Positions 9,417 to 20,077 are shown, counted from the stretch's first letter. The stretch is 43,076 bases of DNA from Pirellulaceae bacterium (GCA_028280445.1 JANQLU010000043.1:1-43076); one strand, 5' to 3'. A program made the numbers and translations. Notes: generated by a model from the letters alone, not told the origin.

Positions 9417-10334
9417 ATGATTGAAGATCACGATTGTCAGGAAATAAAAGATCAGGAAATTGCCGAACTTCGACGAGCGAAAAAAGTCGGCAGATCCCGA
9501 GATTCGTTACAAACCCCCTTGGAAACGTACCTGCGAGAAATCAATGAAACGAAACTTCTGACGGCGGACGACGAAAGAAATCTGGCCAATGCAATCGCCC
9601 AAGGCGATGTACGCGCACGAGATCGAATGGTTCGGGCAAACTTGCGACTGGTGGTTAACATTGCTCGTGGCTACACCGGCAAAGGCCTCAGTTTGCAAGA
9701 TTTGATCGAAGAAGGAAATCTCGGTTTGTTGCGAGCCGTCGAAGGGTTTGATCCAGATGTGGGAACACGATTTAGCACCTACGCGAGCTATTGGATCAAA
9801 CAATCCATCAAACGCGCATTGATCAACTCGGCGAAAACAATTCGGATTCCAGCTTACATGGTTGAGTTGTTATCGAAATGGCGGCGAGCTTCGGCACGCT
9901 TGAACGACGAACTGGCTCGAACACCCACTGCCGAAGAAGTTGCAAGACTCTTGGGCCTGCCTCGTAGAAAACTTCCAATTGTCAAAAAAGCCATTCAGAT
10001 CTACAACTTGACTCCCCAAACAGATCAATCCGAAGCGGGTTGGTCACTTGGTGAAATGGTGATGGATGAACGGGCTCGAACACCGGATGACGAACTGGTC
10101 GAGCACGATATCCTCACACGAGTGATGGAAATGATGCACGAACTCGATCCCCGCGAGTCAACGGTGTTAAAAATGCGATTTGGATTGCACGAAACCGAGC
10201 CGCATACTTTGAAAGAAATCGGTGAACAACTCGGATTAACGCGAGAACGCGTGCGTCAGATTGAAACCGAAGCGCTCAAGAAATTAGGCGAAGGGTTGCG
10301 CGACCCTCGCGATATGGAATTCCCGGTATTTTAA
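9417..10334 (+). CDS. RNA polymerase sigma factor, sigma-70 family (RpoD/SigA-like, short)
   Basis: This 305-residue sigma factor directs RNA polymerase to -10/-35 promoters. Region 1.2 (LETYLREINETKLL) starts near residue 38. Region 2 includes the core-binding and -10 reading segment LSLQDLIEEGNLGLLRAVEGFDP...FSTYASYWIKQSIKRAL. Region 3 follows, and region 4.2 is TLKEIGEQLGLTRERVRQIETEAL near the C-terminus. There is no long acidic region 1.1, so it resembles group 2 or compact primary factors. A Shine-Dalgarno-like GGTGGA lies 9 bases before the ATG. Whether it is the housekeeping factor cannot be decided without the rest of the genome. Confidence 0.94.
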   Translation: MIEDHDCQEIKDQEIAELRRAKKVGRSRDSLQTPLETYLREINETKLLTADDERNLANAIAQGDVRARDRMVRANLRLVVNIARGYTGKGLSLQDLIEEGNLGLLRAVEGFDPDVGTRFSTYASYWIKQSIKRALINSAKTIRIPAYMVELLSKWRRASARLNDELARTPTAEEVARLLGLPRRKLPIVKKAIQIYNLTPQTDQSEAGWSLGEMVMDERARTPDDELVEHDILTRVMEMMHELDPRESTVLKMRFGLHETEPHTLKEIGEQLGLTRERVRQIETEALKKLGEGLRDPRDMEFPVF

Positions 10335-10338
10335 TCGA

Positions 10339-10616
10339 GTAGGGCCGGTTCCTACCGGCCGTTTTGGTTGAATTGGCCGGTGGAAACCGGCCCAACGTAC
10401 TGGACGAACTCGCATCCATGCAAAGCCACCCGTGAGCGGCAAGGCGCTAGCCGCCGGTTCGTTATCGCTTGATACCGGCGGCTAGCGCCTTGCCGCTCAC
10501 AATAGCTTGCCCAAACCTGTGGCTCGGCGGGAGCCTCGCCCTCCCTAAACATACTTTCCCGAACATCGCCTCCCGATTACCAATTCGACAAAACGGCCGG
10601 TGGGAACCGGCCCTAC
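10339..10616. repeat. Composite repeat A-B-C-A between convergent genes
   Basis: The gap between the sigma factor and the minus-strand SDR is filled by repeats. Family A lies at 10339-10396. A linker containing GGACGAACTCGCATCCATG follows. Family B, an inverted repeat with GTGAGCGGCAAGGCGCTAGC ends, is at 10432-10500. Family C (GGCTCGGCGGGAGCCTCGCC) is at 10521-10545, and one arm of family A at 10581-10616. The same linker occurs inverted at about 34581-34617, so linker, B and C travel together. The final A arm supplies the stop codon of the adjacent SDR gene. Confidence 0.88.
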
Positions 10617-11608
10617 ATGTCAGCGAATTTGTCGTCCAACATTTTTTGTTCGACAAAAAATGCGATGGCGCGTTTTAATGCGGGTTCGAGCGGACTGATG
10701 ACATAGTTGAGTTCCGATTGCGCTTTTGTTGAATCGTAGTAATTGTAGAGCGACCCAAGTTTGATCGATGCCGAATTAATCGGACCTTCTTGGCCGCGGA
10801 TTTTGTTGAACAAATCGGAGCAAGCGCCCACTCCCCAACCAATCGCCGGACCCAATCGACAAAGCGGTTTGCGGCGGTTTAACAAAGTCGCGATCTGGCA
10901 CCAAAGTTCGTGATATGTGATGTTATGCCCGGCCAAGATATACCGCTGGCCGGCTTTACCGGATTCGATGGCACTGATGATTCCACGGCAACTATCCAGC
11001 ACATCCAACGTGCTGATTCCTCCGCGTGGACTAAACGGCACAAATTGCCTGGCGATCGAGGTAATCATCTCGCCGGAACTGGGTTTCCAATCCCATGCGC
11101 CAAACATCAATCCAGGATGGACAATGATGACATCCAATCCCTGTTCAAACTCTGCCAACAGAACTTTGTCCGCTTCACGTTTCGAAACCACGTAAGCGCA
11201 TTCTGGTTTTGCCGGAAAGATATCTAATTCGGTAGCCGGTTTGTTTTTGGTGCCGGGTGCCAAAGCATCCACCGACGACAAGTGGATCATACGGATTTTG
11301 TTGCGGGCTGCGATTTCCGCGATTTTCGCGGTGGCTTGCACATTGATTTGCCGAGATTCGTCGAGTTTCGTCCAGCCGAGATGGATCATTGCCGCGGTAT
11401 GAACAATCACGTCAACTCCGGCAGCGGCAGAATTCAGCAGGTCGACATCGTGTAAATCGCCCGCAAACACTTCGACGTCCAAACCAGCCAACTCGCGGCG
11501 ATTTTCTGGCGGACGTATCAGGACTTGGCATTGATGGCCCTGCTCAAGCAACATGCGAACCAGATTGTTACCAACCAGGCCTGTTGCGCCTGTTACCAAT
11601 ATTTTCAC
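10613..11608 (-). CDS. NAD(P)-dependent epimerase/dehydratase-family protein (extended SDR)
   Basis: This is a 331-residue extended SDR resembling dihydroflavonol-4-reductase and hopanoid-associated sugar epimerase (HpnA-like) proteins. The Rossmann motif GATGLVGNN is at residues 7-15, and the active-site motif YVVSK is intact near residue 140. HPGLMFGAWDWKPSSGEM resembles the substrate-binding region of DFR-like enzymes. The substrate is unknown. The TAG stop is formed by the GTAGGG start of a family A repeat, so the repeat sets where the protein ends. It is probably a single-gene unit; the next gene upstream is 69 bases away. Confidence 0.85.
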   Translation of the reverse strand: MKILVTGATGLVGNNLVRMLLEQGHQCQVLIRPPENRRELAGLDVEVFAGDLHDVDLLNSAAAGVDVIVHTAAMIHLGWTKLDESRQINVQATAKIAEIAARNKIRMIHLSSVDALAPGTKNKPATELDIFPAKPECAYVVSKREADKVLLAEFEQGLDVIIVHPGLMFGAWDWKPSSGEMITSIARQFVPFSPRGGISTLDVLDSCRGIISAIESGKAGQRYILAGHNITYHELWCQIATLLNRRKPLCRLGPAIGWGVGACSDLFNKIRGQEGPINSASIKLGSLYNYYDSTKAQSELNYVISPLEPALKRAIAFFVEQKMLDDKFADM

Positions 11609-11677
11609 TGGCTTGTATCCGTGTGATCACTGAGTGAGCACATTGATTCGATGGTTGATTGAGCCGGAATTCAGAAA

Positions 11678-12316
11678 CTATCGATATTGTTTGCCAATTG
11701 GATTCGAAGCGACTTCGGTATCTTCTTCGCTCTGCGATTTAATTTGCGCGACGTCGTCCGTATTTTCAAAACTCAGAAAATCAGTCGAACCTTTCTCGGT
11801 GGGAACAATAATCCCTGAGATCCTCCAGCCCACATCTTTCTTTTTCAACAAATAAGAGATCTCAAACGAATTTTGAGTCCCATTGTTGATATTTTCGATA
11901 ATGCAGGAAACGATTGCAACGTTCTGTCTGGCGGAATTGTAACTTACTTTGTTAACGCTACATTCGGATTTCTCGCCGCCTGGAATCTGCAAATCGACTT
12001 GGGCCGCGCGAATGTGTCGTTCTGCCGACTGCGTCAGCAATTTCTCCCAGCCCCGGTAGTCACCCGATTTCACGGCCGCGATAAATTTTTCACAAATAAT
12101 TTTCGGATTGGTGTCAACGGTCAGCTTTTGCGAGGCGGAGTCGACCGCGGGCGAGCGAACGCCGGTTCCTGATTGAGGCACCACCGTGACTTGTTGTTTT
12201 TGTTCCGTCTGATTTTGGGCTTTGGATTTGTTATCCGAATCTTTGGGGTCGTCCTTTTTGCAGCCTGTCGAAACTGTCAGCATCAAAATGAGTGAAAATA
12301 TGCAGCAACGTTTCAC
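11678..12316 (-). CDS. Predicted lipoprotein, function unknown
   Basis: This is a 212-residue protein with a lipoprotein signal: KRCC, a hydrophobic stretch, then VSTGC as lipobox. I placed the start at the GTG at 12316, because AGGGGA sits 8 bases upstream and it gives a normal-length signal. An in-frame ATG at 12400 would add 28 residues before the signal. After a charged, Lys/Asp/Gln-rich linker (to about residue 60) there is a compact domain with INNGTQNSFEISYLLKKKDVGWRISGI. This is reminiscent of small NTF2/DUF4878-like domains, but I cannot confirm it. Family A repeats lie upstream. Confidence 0.7.
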   Translation of the reverse strand: MKRCCIFSLILMLTVSTGCKKDDPKDSDNKSKAQNQTEQKQQVTVVPQSGTGVRSPAVDSASQKLTVDTNPKIICEKFIAAVKSGDYRGWEKLLTQSAERHIRAAQVDLQIPGGEKSECSVNKVSYNSARQNVAIVSCIIENINNGTQNSFEISYLLKKKDVGWRISGIIVPTEKGSTDFLSFENTDDVAQIKSQSEEDTEVASNPIGKQYR

Positions 12317-12440
12317 CGTTTCAGTCCCCTTCCATGGGTGTTGGGCTTTTGAATAAAAACAACTCGCCAGATATTGAGGGATTTTGCTGATTTCGTCCAT
12401 CCCATTTTGTTGGGTAAGTCGAGGCAGAAGCTAGCACCGA

Positions 12441-12498
12441 GTAGGGCCGGTTCCCACCGGCCGTTTTGATTCAATTGGCCGGTGGGAACCGGCCCTAC
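12441..12498. repeat. REP-like palindrome, family A
   Basis: A complete copy of the GTAGGGCCGGTTCCCACCGG inverted repeat. It lies between the lipoprotein gene and the end of the sulfatase gene, both on the minus strand. It is therefore immediately downstream of the sulfatase and may form the 3' hairpin of its mRNA. Confidence 0.9.
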
Positions 12499-12535
12499 TC
12501 GAATCGCAAATAATTACCGTGCAAGCAATTTTGAA

Positions 12536-13972
<1,437 letters not shown>

Positions 13973-14134
13973 GGTTCTCGTCTTTTCAAAAGATAATTAT
14001 TTTGGATGTTTTGACTGGTTAACGTTTCCATGTTATCTCCAAATCGCCATCGACAAAACCAATGCCTATTCCATCGACTGTCATGTAACCGCCGGCACTG
14101 GTGAACCATGTCACTGGCCGAACACAAATTCCAT

Positions 14135-14160
14135 GAAAAAAGGGCACTTCGAAGTGCCCT
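14135..14160 (-). terminator. Rho-independent terminator
   Basis: Read on the minus strand, a perfect palindrome AGGGCACTTCGAAGTGCCCT (10 bp arms) is followed at once by TTTTTT. It lies about 50 bases downstream of the secreted-protein gene ending at 14209 and closes that transcript before the sulfatase gene. Confidence 0.85.
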
Positions 14161-14208
14161 GGTGTCGTTTTCTGATGTAATCACCGGCGGTGAACAAACA
14201 AACCCCTT

Positions 14209-14802
14209 TTATTTTCCAACAGACAAACTTTCGATCATCGCATGAAAAGCTTTTTCGTGCTTGTCGATCGTTTTTTTGTTGCCATAGAGTTTGACAAAGT
14301 AGTTTCCCAGTCCGTCAGTTTCAATAATGGCCGCCAACATCCGATAGTTTTTCCGCTCGGTAAATTCGGGACGAACGGGGACTGGTTTATCGAGATAGGT
14401 TCCCGAGATATCGACAATCGTGACATCTTGTTTGGCAATCGTTTTTTCAACGACTTTGGGCTTGGTTTCTTTGCCGTCGGGTTGCTTAAATTGCCCGGCC
14501 CAACGTTCAATGTTGCGATCGACTCCTCCGCCAGCACCCATCATGGTCAGTCGTGCTGCAGGCAAATTTTTAACTTCGCTTTTGATCGAGAATTCGTGAG
14601 CGATCATTCTGAATTTCGGTTTGACTTTTTTCCAAGCCGAAGTGGCTTTCATTTTGAGTTTTCCTTCCGCTAACGAAAACTCAATCTTTTTGTCTTTATC
14701 ATCGGTTTTCGTTTCCTGCTTTTTTTCCGTCGCCGCTTGAGCGAAAACGGATGCAGGAATCAGCAGACTCAGACAAACCGTACAAATGGAAAGTAGACGC
14801 AT
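14209..14802 (-). CDS. Secreted protein of unknown function
   Basis: This is a 197-residue protein with a clear signal peptide (MRLLSICTVCLSLLIPASVFAQ) and then a Lys/Asp-rich linker. The mature domain contains WKKVKPKFRMIAHEFSI and ends HAMIESLSVGK, the kind of ending seen in small planctomycete envelope proteins. I do not recognise a named domain. The ATG at 14802 has AAGGA 7 bases upstream, which decides the start over an in-frame TTG at 14817. It is 19 bases downstream of the GYF-domain gene and probably shares its transcript, ending at the terminator at 14135-14160. Confidence 0.75.
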   Translation of the reverse strand: MRLLSICTVCLSLLIPASVFAQAATEKKQETKTDDKDKKIEFSLAEGKLKMKATSAWKKVKPKFRMIAHEFSIKSEVKNLPAARLTMMGAGGGVDRNIERWAGQFKQPDGKETKPKVVEKTIAKQDVTIVDISGTYLDKPVPVRPEFTERKNYRMLAAIIETDGLGNYFVKLYGNKKTIDKHEKAFHAMIESLSVGK

Positions 14803-14821
14803 GTTGCATTCCTTCAAAATT

Positions 14822-15532
14822 TTATTGTTGGCTAAGGATAATGATGAGCAAAACGATCAATGCCAGGATAATCACGACCCCAATGGTGATGATCGTTATG
14901 GCCATTGTCGCTTTTCGTTTTTTGCTCCGATAGTAACTAATTTTTCGTTGGTCAGCAGTACCGGGGTTAACTTGGCTATTGGTAGTGATACCGACGCCGG
15001 AATTTCCAGCAGCCGACGTATGACTATCGTCAGCCGTGGTCGTTTCGCGAAACACGTGACTTGCCACCAGCCAATCTGCCCAGCCATCCCGCCAAACCAA
15101 TGAATTGGCACCGACACGCCCTTCGGCAAACCATTGTTTCATCAACTCAGTACTGGCGGGACCGAACTGCCCGCCTCCAGGTGGCCGAATGTACCAGACG
15201 GCGTTGGGCGCCTCGTCAAACGGATCTTGTGAAACGGGTGCGGCTGCAACCGGTGGTAATTCCGAAGCAACCGGAATCGCTGCGACGGGTTCGGCAGCAG
15301 GGACGGCGGGAGAGTTTCCGATCGGGTTCGACATCGAAGCTGTCGACGGTTCAAATACATCAGGTGCCGGAGAATCTTCGGCAATCTGGACGTTTTCAAC
15401 GACAGCTGGCTCAGGCGTTCCGGGAATTTGAATCTTGGCTCGACATTTGGGGCAAAATCCGCGTCGACCGGCGAGCTTCGCCTTGATGTTCAACGCCTCA
15501 TTGCAATCCGGACAATTAAATTTGATGCCCAT
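14822..15532 (-). CDS. Zinc-ribbon/GYF-domain membrane protein
   Basis: This is a 236-residue protein in three parts. The N-terminal zinc ribbon has two CxxC pairs, CPDC at residues 7-10 and CPKC at 27-30. A Pro/Ala-rich, low-complexity linker spans about residues 36-105. A GYF_2-type domain follows (VWYIRPPGGGQFGPAS...WFAEGRVGANSLVWRDGW). A final hydrophobic helix (residues about 208-233, rich in Ile) anchors it in the membrane with the domains probably on the cytoplasmic side. Such proteins are frequent in planctomycetes and presumably bind proline-rich partners, but their role is unknown. Confidence 0.85.
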   Translation of the reverse strand: MGIKFNCPDCNEALNIKAKLAGRRGFCPKCRAKIQIPGTPEPAVVENVQIAEDSPAPDVFEPSTASMSNPIGNSPAVPAAEPVAAIPVASELPPVAAAPVSQDPFDEAPNAVWYIRPPGGGQFGPASTELMKQWFAEGRVGANSLVWRDGWADWLVASHVFRETTTADDSHTSAAGNSGVGITTNSQVNPGTADQRKISYYRSKKRKATMAITIITIGVVIILALIVLLIIILSQQ

Positions 15533-15629
15533 TGATGTCGAACTTCCAACGGTTTAGTTTCTCTGCTTTCCCAATTATAACTGCACGATTTTTGATTGGA
15601 AAGTTCGCGAATTGACGATTCATGTCGGA

Positions 15630-16439
15630 CTAACTGCTCGACATCACTTTGCTCACGATTTCATTGTCAAAATAATTAATTGACATTCCGGCATCAATAA
15701 TCAGCGACTGGGCGTTAATTCCGCTGGATCTCGGACTGAGCAGAAAACAAACGGCGTTGGCTGCCTCTTGAGTCGTGACGGCTACCCCCCGCGGAATGAC
15801 TTTTTCAGCGTACAAATACGAGTCCACGTAGCCGGGAATCCCGGCTGAAGCAGACGTTTTGAGCAATCCCGGCGAAACAGCATTGAATCTGACTTTCGAA
15901 AAACTGCTGAAACTTTTCGCCAGAAATGCTAGTGAAGAATCTAACGCAGCTTTGACAGGCGCCATGAATCCATAATTTTCGCTGGCCATGCGAGTGGTCG
16001 AGATTGAAATCGTGGTCACCGAAGCGTCTTCGGCAAAATGCTCTTTGAATGCATTGCAGATCGATATGAATGAAAAGCAGGAAATATCGAAAGTCCGCAA
16101 AAACTGGTCTTTTGTGGTCTCATGAAATGGTTTCATTCCCGATTCGTCATAGGCGGCAAAGGCGATCGAGTGTACCAATCCATCGATGGTCGGTCGATCT
16201 TTGGTGATGTCGCTGACCAGTTGTTGAATTTGGTCGTCGAACTCAACGTCGCAGACAAAAACCGGGTGATCACCCGCAAGCTTTTTCGTGCTTTCACGCC
16301 GCTCTTCGGAGCGAACAACATAAACAACATCGGCACCGAATTCGGAAAGTGTTTTGCCAACGTGAAAAGCGACACTTTTACGATTTGCCATTCCGAAAAC
16401 GACGATCGTTTTGCCGGCCAGCCCTAAAAAATCACTCAA
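15630..16439 (-). CDS. fabI: Enoyl-[acyl-carrier-protein] reductase, FabI type
   Basis: This is a 269-residue FabI-type SDR that reduces trans-2-enoyl-ACP with NAD(P)H, the last step of each fatty-acid elongation round. The modified glycine motif [13 protein letters not shown] is FabI-like rather than FabG-like. Tyr156 and Lys163 (YGFMAPVK) are at the FabI positions. The end [22 protein letters not shown] is also typical. The second active-site Tyr of E. coli FabI (146) is Ile here. The start is TTG at 16439 with GAGG 8 bases upstream. It is the last gene of a cluster with FabZ, two FAD oxidoreductases, an ACP and a ketosynthase, so it probably serves a specialised acyl chain rather than bulk lipid synthesis. 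Confidence 0.9.
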   Translation of the reverse strand: MSDFLGLAGKTIVVFGMANRKSVAFHVGKTLSEFGADVVYVVRSEERRESTKKLAGDHPVFVCDVEFDDQIQQLVSDITKDRPTIDGLVHSIAFAAYDESGMKPFHETTKDQFLRTFDISCFSFISICNAFKEHFAEDASVTTISISTTRMASENYGFMAPVKAALDSSLAFLAKSFSSFSKVRFNAVSPGLLKTSASAGIPGYVDSYLYAEKVIPRGVAVTTQEAANAVCFLLSPRSSGINAQSLIIDAGMSINYFDNEIVSKVMSSS

Positions 16440-16443
16440 CCTA

Positions 16444-16465
16444 CCTGCCTCACGTTTCGGGTGCG
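16444..16465. repeat. Possible remnant of family E repeat
   Basis: The short gap between fabZ and fabI contains CTCACGTTTCGGGTGCGAT, similar to the CTCACGCTTCGGGTTATGAT core of family E. If real, it is an old copy inside the operon. Confidence 0.4.
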
Positions 16466-16466
16466 A

Positions 16467-16907
16467 TCAACTGTCGTTTTTGCCGCCGGAGTCACGTTCC
16501 AGGAAAGTGCTGACATATTTCAAACGAACGTTGAGTTTTCCGTTGCAAGTCACTTTGCCGGAAAAGAAATAAAAACCTGATGAACTTTCCTCAAATTTTG
16601 CATACAGATCGACCGTATCTCCAGGAAACACAGGTTCTTTAAATCGAACTTCTGAGATTCGGGCCAACACGGGAGTTACATTGCCGGCAAAACTTTGTCC
16701 CAAAATCGCTCCAGCCTGCACCGCGGCTTCGGTCAAAATGACGCCTGGCGTAATTGGATTGCCCGGATAATGGCCATCATAAAAATACTCATCTTCCCGA
16801 AATGTTTTTCGGCAATGAATCGTATTTTCGGTTTGCTCAACGACCTCATCAACGAGCAACATATTGCCACGGTGCGGTATCGCTGCTTTTACTTGTTCAA
16901 TTGTCAT
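16467..16907 (-). CDS. fabZ: 3-hydroxyacyl-[acyl-carrier-protein] dehydratase, FabZ-like
   Basis: This is a 146-residue single hot-dog domain dehydratase that removes water from 3-hydroxyacyl-ACP. The helix motif DGHYPGNPITPGVILTEAAVQAG carries the catalytic His46 and Glu60 of the FabZ family. The Met/Asn-rich N-terminus of housekeeping FabZ is replaced by MTIEQVKAAIPHRGNMLLVD. It starts 3 bases after the stop of the upstream FAD oxidoreductase, so translation is likely coupled. Its place in the cluster suggests it works on the same acyl-ACP as the neighbouring ketosynthase and FabI. Confidence 0.92.
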   Translation of the reverse strand: MTIEQVKAAIPHRGNMLLVDEVVEQTENTIHCRKTFREDEYFYDGHYPGNPITPGVILTEAAVQAGAILGQSFAGNVTPVLARISEVRFKEPVFPGDTVDLYAKFEESSSGFYFFSGKVTCNGKLNVRLKYVSTFLERDSGGKNDS

Positions 16908-16910
16908 AAA

Positions 16911-18359
16911 TTAGACCGTCGTAGAAGTGGGTTTGTCCGTGGACCGGGAAATCAAATAGTTATCTACGTCATTTGCAACGATCACACCATAGTTGATCGT
17001 TCCGAGCCAACCAGACATGATAATCCCACAACTGCCTGCGTGATACAGGCCTGAAATCTGTTGCGGCAACGCACGACTGACAGCAAGTCCCTCAAACTTG
17101 GTGCCGAAACTCGAACCATCAATATGTTTGGTGTAATGCTCGAATGTCAGCGGGGTCGCGACTTCAGCATGGTCCGTTCGCTCGCGGCAATTGGGAACGT
17201 ATTTTTCAAGTGCGTCGAATGTTGTTTCAATCAAATCTTGTTTGCTAGCCAAGTATTCGTCTTCGCTCAAACCGCTCCAATCTTCGTAATTGGCGTTTGT
17301 GCTGGAAACAATCAGCTGTCGATTTTCCCGATTGGGTCGCAAGTCTGGATAATAAAAAGAGAAAGTCCGGCTGGTGATGTCACGGCTGAGCAACAATTCG
17401 GTTTTAAATTCGTTGGCGGTCGAACTGAACAACAAATCGCCTGTCGATGGGTCAACCGTCTCGCCAGGTTTCATCGACATGTAAACTTGCGTACTGCTGT
17501 TGTTCAGTCGGACGTCTTTGGCTTGATCGACAAATGACGAATCAAAATACTCTTCACCGATCATGTGAAAAATCGTGGCCCGCAGATTGGCGTTCGATAC
17601 AACCACATCTGCCTGGATTTCACGCCCATTGACGGTCACCGAGCGAATGCGGCCACCCTGACAGTTTATTTTTTCGACGTTCGCCCGAATGCAAATATCC
17701 ACTCCGTTGGATTTCATTTCATTTTCCATCGATTTAATCAATTGATCGGTGCCGCCTTTGAACGTGAAAACACCTTTGGACATAAAATTGGAAAACACAA
17801 TTCCGTAAGTGATCGCCGGATCCTCCAGCGTCGAGCCATTGGCGTACGTAATCGGCTCCATCAACAATCGCACAACATCCTGCCGACCCGGGAAGAATTT
17901 TTCAAACAATTGACCGGTATTTAACGATTGGTCGTCATAAAAATTCATGCCACGGGCCGTGTCAAAAAACTCATTGACCGTCGATTCTGGAATCTGGAAT
18001 TCGCTGGTCAACAGTTTTGTAAAATCGACACGATTAAAAGTCGTCGTCAGAGAAAACATCGGATTATCAAACCGAATGTGTTCCAGCTGAATAATCGAAT
18101 CGGCAATTTCTTTGGACCAGTACCGCCGGCAGCTTTTGACCATGCCGTAGGGAAAGCCGTGAAGGGAGATATCAAAAATTTTCCCACCGGGTCGTTTAAA
18201 CCAGGTTGCCATTCCGCCCAATTTATAGTGCTGTTCGAGCAGCAGAACGCTGCGTCCTTCGCGCGCCAAGACGTTGGCCGTAGTAAGTCCGCCGAGACCG
18301 CTGCCAATCACGACAACATCGTAGCGGTCATTCGCATTTTTCAAGTAATCTTTGGGCAT
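16911..18359 (-). CDS. Phytoene desaturase/isomerase-like FAD oxidoreductase (2)
   Basis: This is a 482-residue FAD-dependent amine-oxidase/CrtI-family protein. The dinucleotide fold [18 protein letters not shown] is near residues 15-32, followed by [13 protein letters not shown]. The C-terminal FAD motif is [22 protein letters not shown]. CrtI relatives desaturate or isomerise long polyene chains, and retinol saturases reduce them. Here the substrate is more likely an acyl-ACP or a lipid made by the cluster, because no carotenoid gene is nearby. It is paralogous to the oxidoreductase at 18662-20050 but clearly diverged. FabZ follows 3 bases downstream. Confidence 0.88.
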   Translation of the reverse strand: MPKDYLKNANDRYDVVVIGSGLGGLTTANVLAREGRSVLLLEQHYKLGGMATWFKRPGGKIFDISLHGFPYGMVKSCRRYWSKEIADSIIQLEHIRFDNPMFSLTTTFNRVDFTKLLTSEFQIPESTVNEFFDTARGMNFYDDQSLNTGQLFEKFFPGRQDVVRLLMEPITYANGSTLEDPAITYGIVFSNFMSKGVFTFKGGTDQLIKSMENEMKSNGVDICIRANVEKINCQGGRIRSVTVNGREIQADVVVSNANLRATIFHMIGEEYFDSSFVDQAKDVRLNNSSTQVYMSMKPGETVDPSTGDLLFSSTANEFKTELLLSRDITSRTFSFYYPDLRPNRENRQLIVSSTNANYEDWSGLSEDEYLASKQDLIETTFDALEKYVPNCRERTDHAEVATPLTFEHYTKHIDGSSFGTKFEGLAVSRALPQQISGLYHAGSCGIIMSGWLGTINYGVIVANDVDNYLISRSTDKPTSTTV

Positions 18360-18661
18360 TGGCGAATCAGTAAATTTTTGATTGGAAAAAATTAAACGTG
18401 TTTTGGGAGGGTGATTTTCCGGGAGGGCGAGGCTCCTGCCGAGCCGTAGGCATGTTGTTTTGCACCAGGAAAGGCCACCGTGAGCGGCAAGGCGCTAGCC
18501 GCCGGTACGAAACGCCGACGAACCGGCGGCTAGCGCCTTGCCGCTCACTGGATTAGGCTCGGCGGGAGCCTCGCCCTCCCTGAGAGCCTCGCCCTCCCTG
18601 AGCCTCGCCCTCCCGACCTAGAATAAGGAAAGCCACTGGATTCCTCAACCGTCAACGATTT
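18360..18661. repeat. Repeat block C-B-C inside the lipid gene cluster
   Basis: The 302 bases between the two FAD oxidoreductase genes hold a composite repeat. Family C is at 18421-18445. Family B is an inverted repeat at 18480-18548 with GTGAGCGGCAAGGCGCTAGC arms. Inverted family C is at 18556-18580. The last C is followed by two shorter tandem partial copies ending GCCTCGCCCTCCC (to about 18614). The block splits an otherwise tight operon and could separate its expression into two parts. Confidence 0.88.
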
Positions 18662-20050
18662 TCAATCGCGCAGACAATGCATGTTTGCCATCGAAATGCC
18701 GCTCATGATCGAACCAATGATTCCGACAAACCCTTGATCCGTACCGCATAAAAACAGATTTTCCAGGTGAGTCGTTCCATCTATTTTTTTATCCGGTGCA
18801 CCGTAAACGGCGCCATTGTCATGCCAAGTGAATCTCCGAATGGTCGTTGGCGTAAACATATCGGTATCGATGATATACCTACGAAAATCGGGGACAAAGC
18901 GTACGGCGGATTCGATTGCCCGGTCGAACCAAACCATTTTTTGACGCGCATATTCCTGCTCATCCAAGTTCGACCAACGTTCGAAATCGGCAATCGTTGT
19001 AATTCGCAAAACGCCGTCTGGCAAAACACCGTCGGCGTCGGAGTATCGATAGTTGTTTGGCGAGCAAATCACGCCCGTTCGAGGATCACAAAGTCCCTCA
19101 ACAGGCCGTTGCCAGTCAAATTTTTCATGATCGTTGTAAAACACAATGGTTTCGTCGCATCCAATTTCGGCCGGCTGTTTGTTCAAAATCGAAATTGATT
19201 CGATAAAACTCATTTGCCCAATTTGGCGTTTATCAATTTCGCTGACGTCTTCGCACAATCGCAATGTTTCGATATGTCCGGCCGATGACAAAATCCGCTT
19301 GCCAACGATTTCTTCTCCGCTGTCGGTCAGTACGGCAACAGCACGTTGGCCATCAACACAAATTTTCTTGACGCCGTGTCGCAGTTTTAATTCGCCGCCG
19401 AGACTGCGAAACCGCTTAACCAGGTTTTTCAAAATCAATCGCACCCCTTTGAACGGGCGGGCAAACCCTTCCATATAAACGCTACGAAACATGATGCAGA
19501 ATTGGCCCCAATCCATATCGTGTTCGCGCGCATTGCCGTACCACATCAGCGGACAAAAAATCATTTCGACCAACAATGGATCAGAAATCACCGAGCTGAC
19601 AATTTCACGTGACGACAACGCAAAATTGTCCTGATCCAGATCATCGTAGTCGTCGATTCGAGAAATCAAGCGATCAAACGCGTCCACTTGATCGGGAAAC
19701 GCGGCGGCAACTTCGCTCCGCAATAATTCCAGATCGTTGGTAAACCGCAAATTGACTTCGGGAAAAGCAATCCGGGAACCGCACTGTTCGGCGAGCGCAA
19801 AATCTTCCCATTTAAATCGCAACTGGCGCAGGATCCGCGCCAATGGCCCTTTTTTAGCACCTTTGGCTGTGAAATTAGTCACCGCGTGCAGTCCGACATC
19901 GTAGTCTCTGCCGTTGAGGCGGTAAAAAGAGTTCAAGCCGCCAATCGTGTAATGCCGTTCGACGATACAGACTTTTTGGTCGTAATGCGCCAGTCGAATA
20001 CCGGCGGCCAAGCCGGACATTCCCGCACCAATAATGATCGTATCGTACAT
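18662..20050 (-). CDS. Phytoene desaturase/isomerase-like FAD oxidoreductase (1)
   Basis: This is a 462-residue FAD enzyme of the CrtI/CrtISO/retinol-saturase group. It begins with a perfect Rossmann motif (IIIGAGMSGLAAGIRLA), followed by ERHYTIGGLNSFYRLNGRDYDVGLHAVTNF. It ends with the FAD motif ENLFLCGTDQGFVGIIGSIMSG. The region WYGNAREHDMDWGQFCIMFRS lies in the substrate part. It starts 27 bases after the ACP gene, pointing to an ACP-bound or cluster-derived substrate. Two non-identical enzymes of this type in one fatty-acid cluster suggest two successive desaturation or isomerisation steps; this is inference. Confidence 0.88.
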   Translation of the reverse strand: MYDTIIIGAGMSGLAAGIRLAHYDQKVCIVERHYTIGGLNSFYRLNGRDYDVGLHAVTNFTAKGAKKGPLARILRQLRFKWEDFALAEQCGSRIAFPEVNLRFTNDLELLRSEVAAAFPDQVDAFDRLISRIDDYDDLDQDNFALSSREIVSSVISDPLLVEMIFCPLMWYGNAREHDMDWGQFCIMFRSVYMEGFARPFKGVRLILKNLVKRFRSLGGELKLRHGVKKICVDGQRAVAVLTDSGEEIVGKRILSSAGHIETLRLCEDVSEIDKRQIGQMSFIESISILNKQPAEIGCDETIVFYNDHEKFDWQRPVEGLCDPRTGVICSPNNYRYSDADGVLPDGVLRITTIADFERWSNLDEQEYARQKMVWFDRAIESAVRFVPDFRRYIIDTDMFTPTTIRRFTWHDNGAVYGAPDKKIDGTTHLENLFLCGTDQGFVGIIGSIMSGISMANMHCLRD

Positions 20051-20077
20051 AATCGGGCGGGATTTCCGTGGAAAAAT

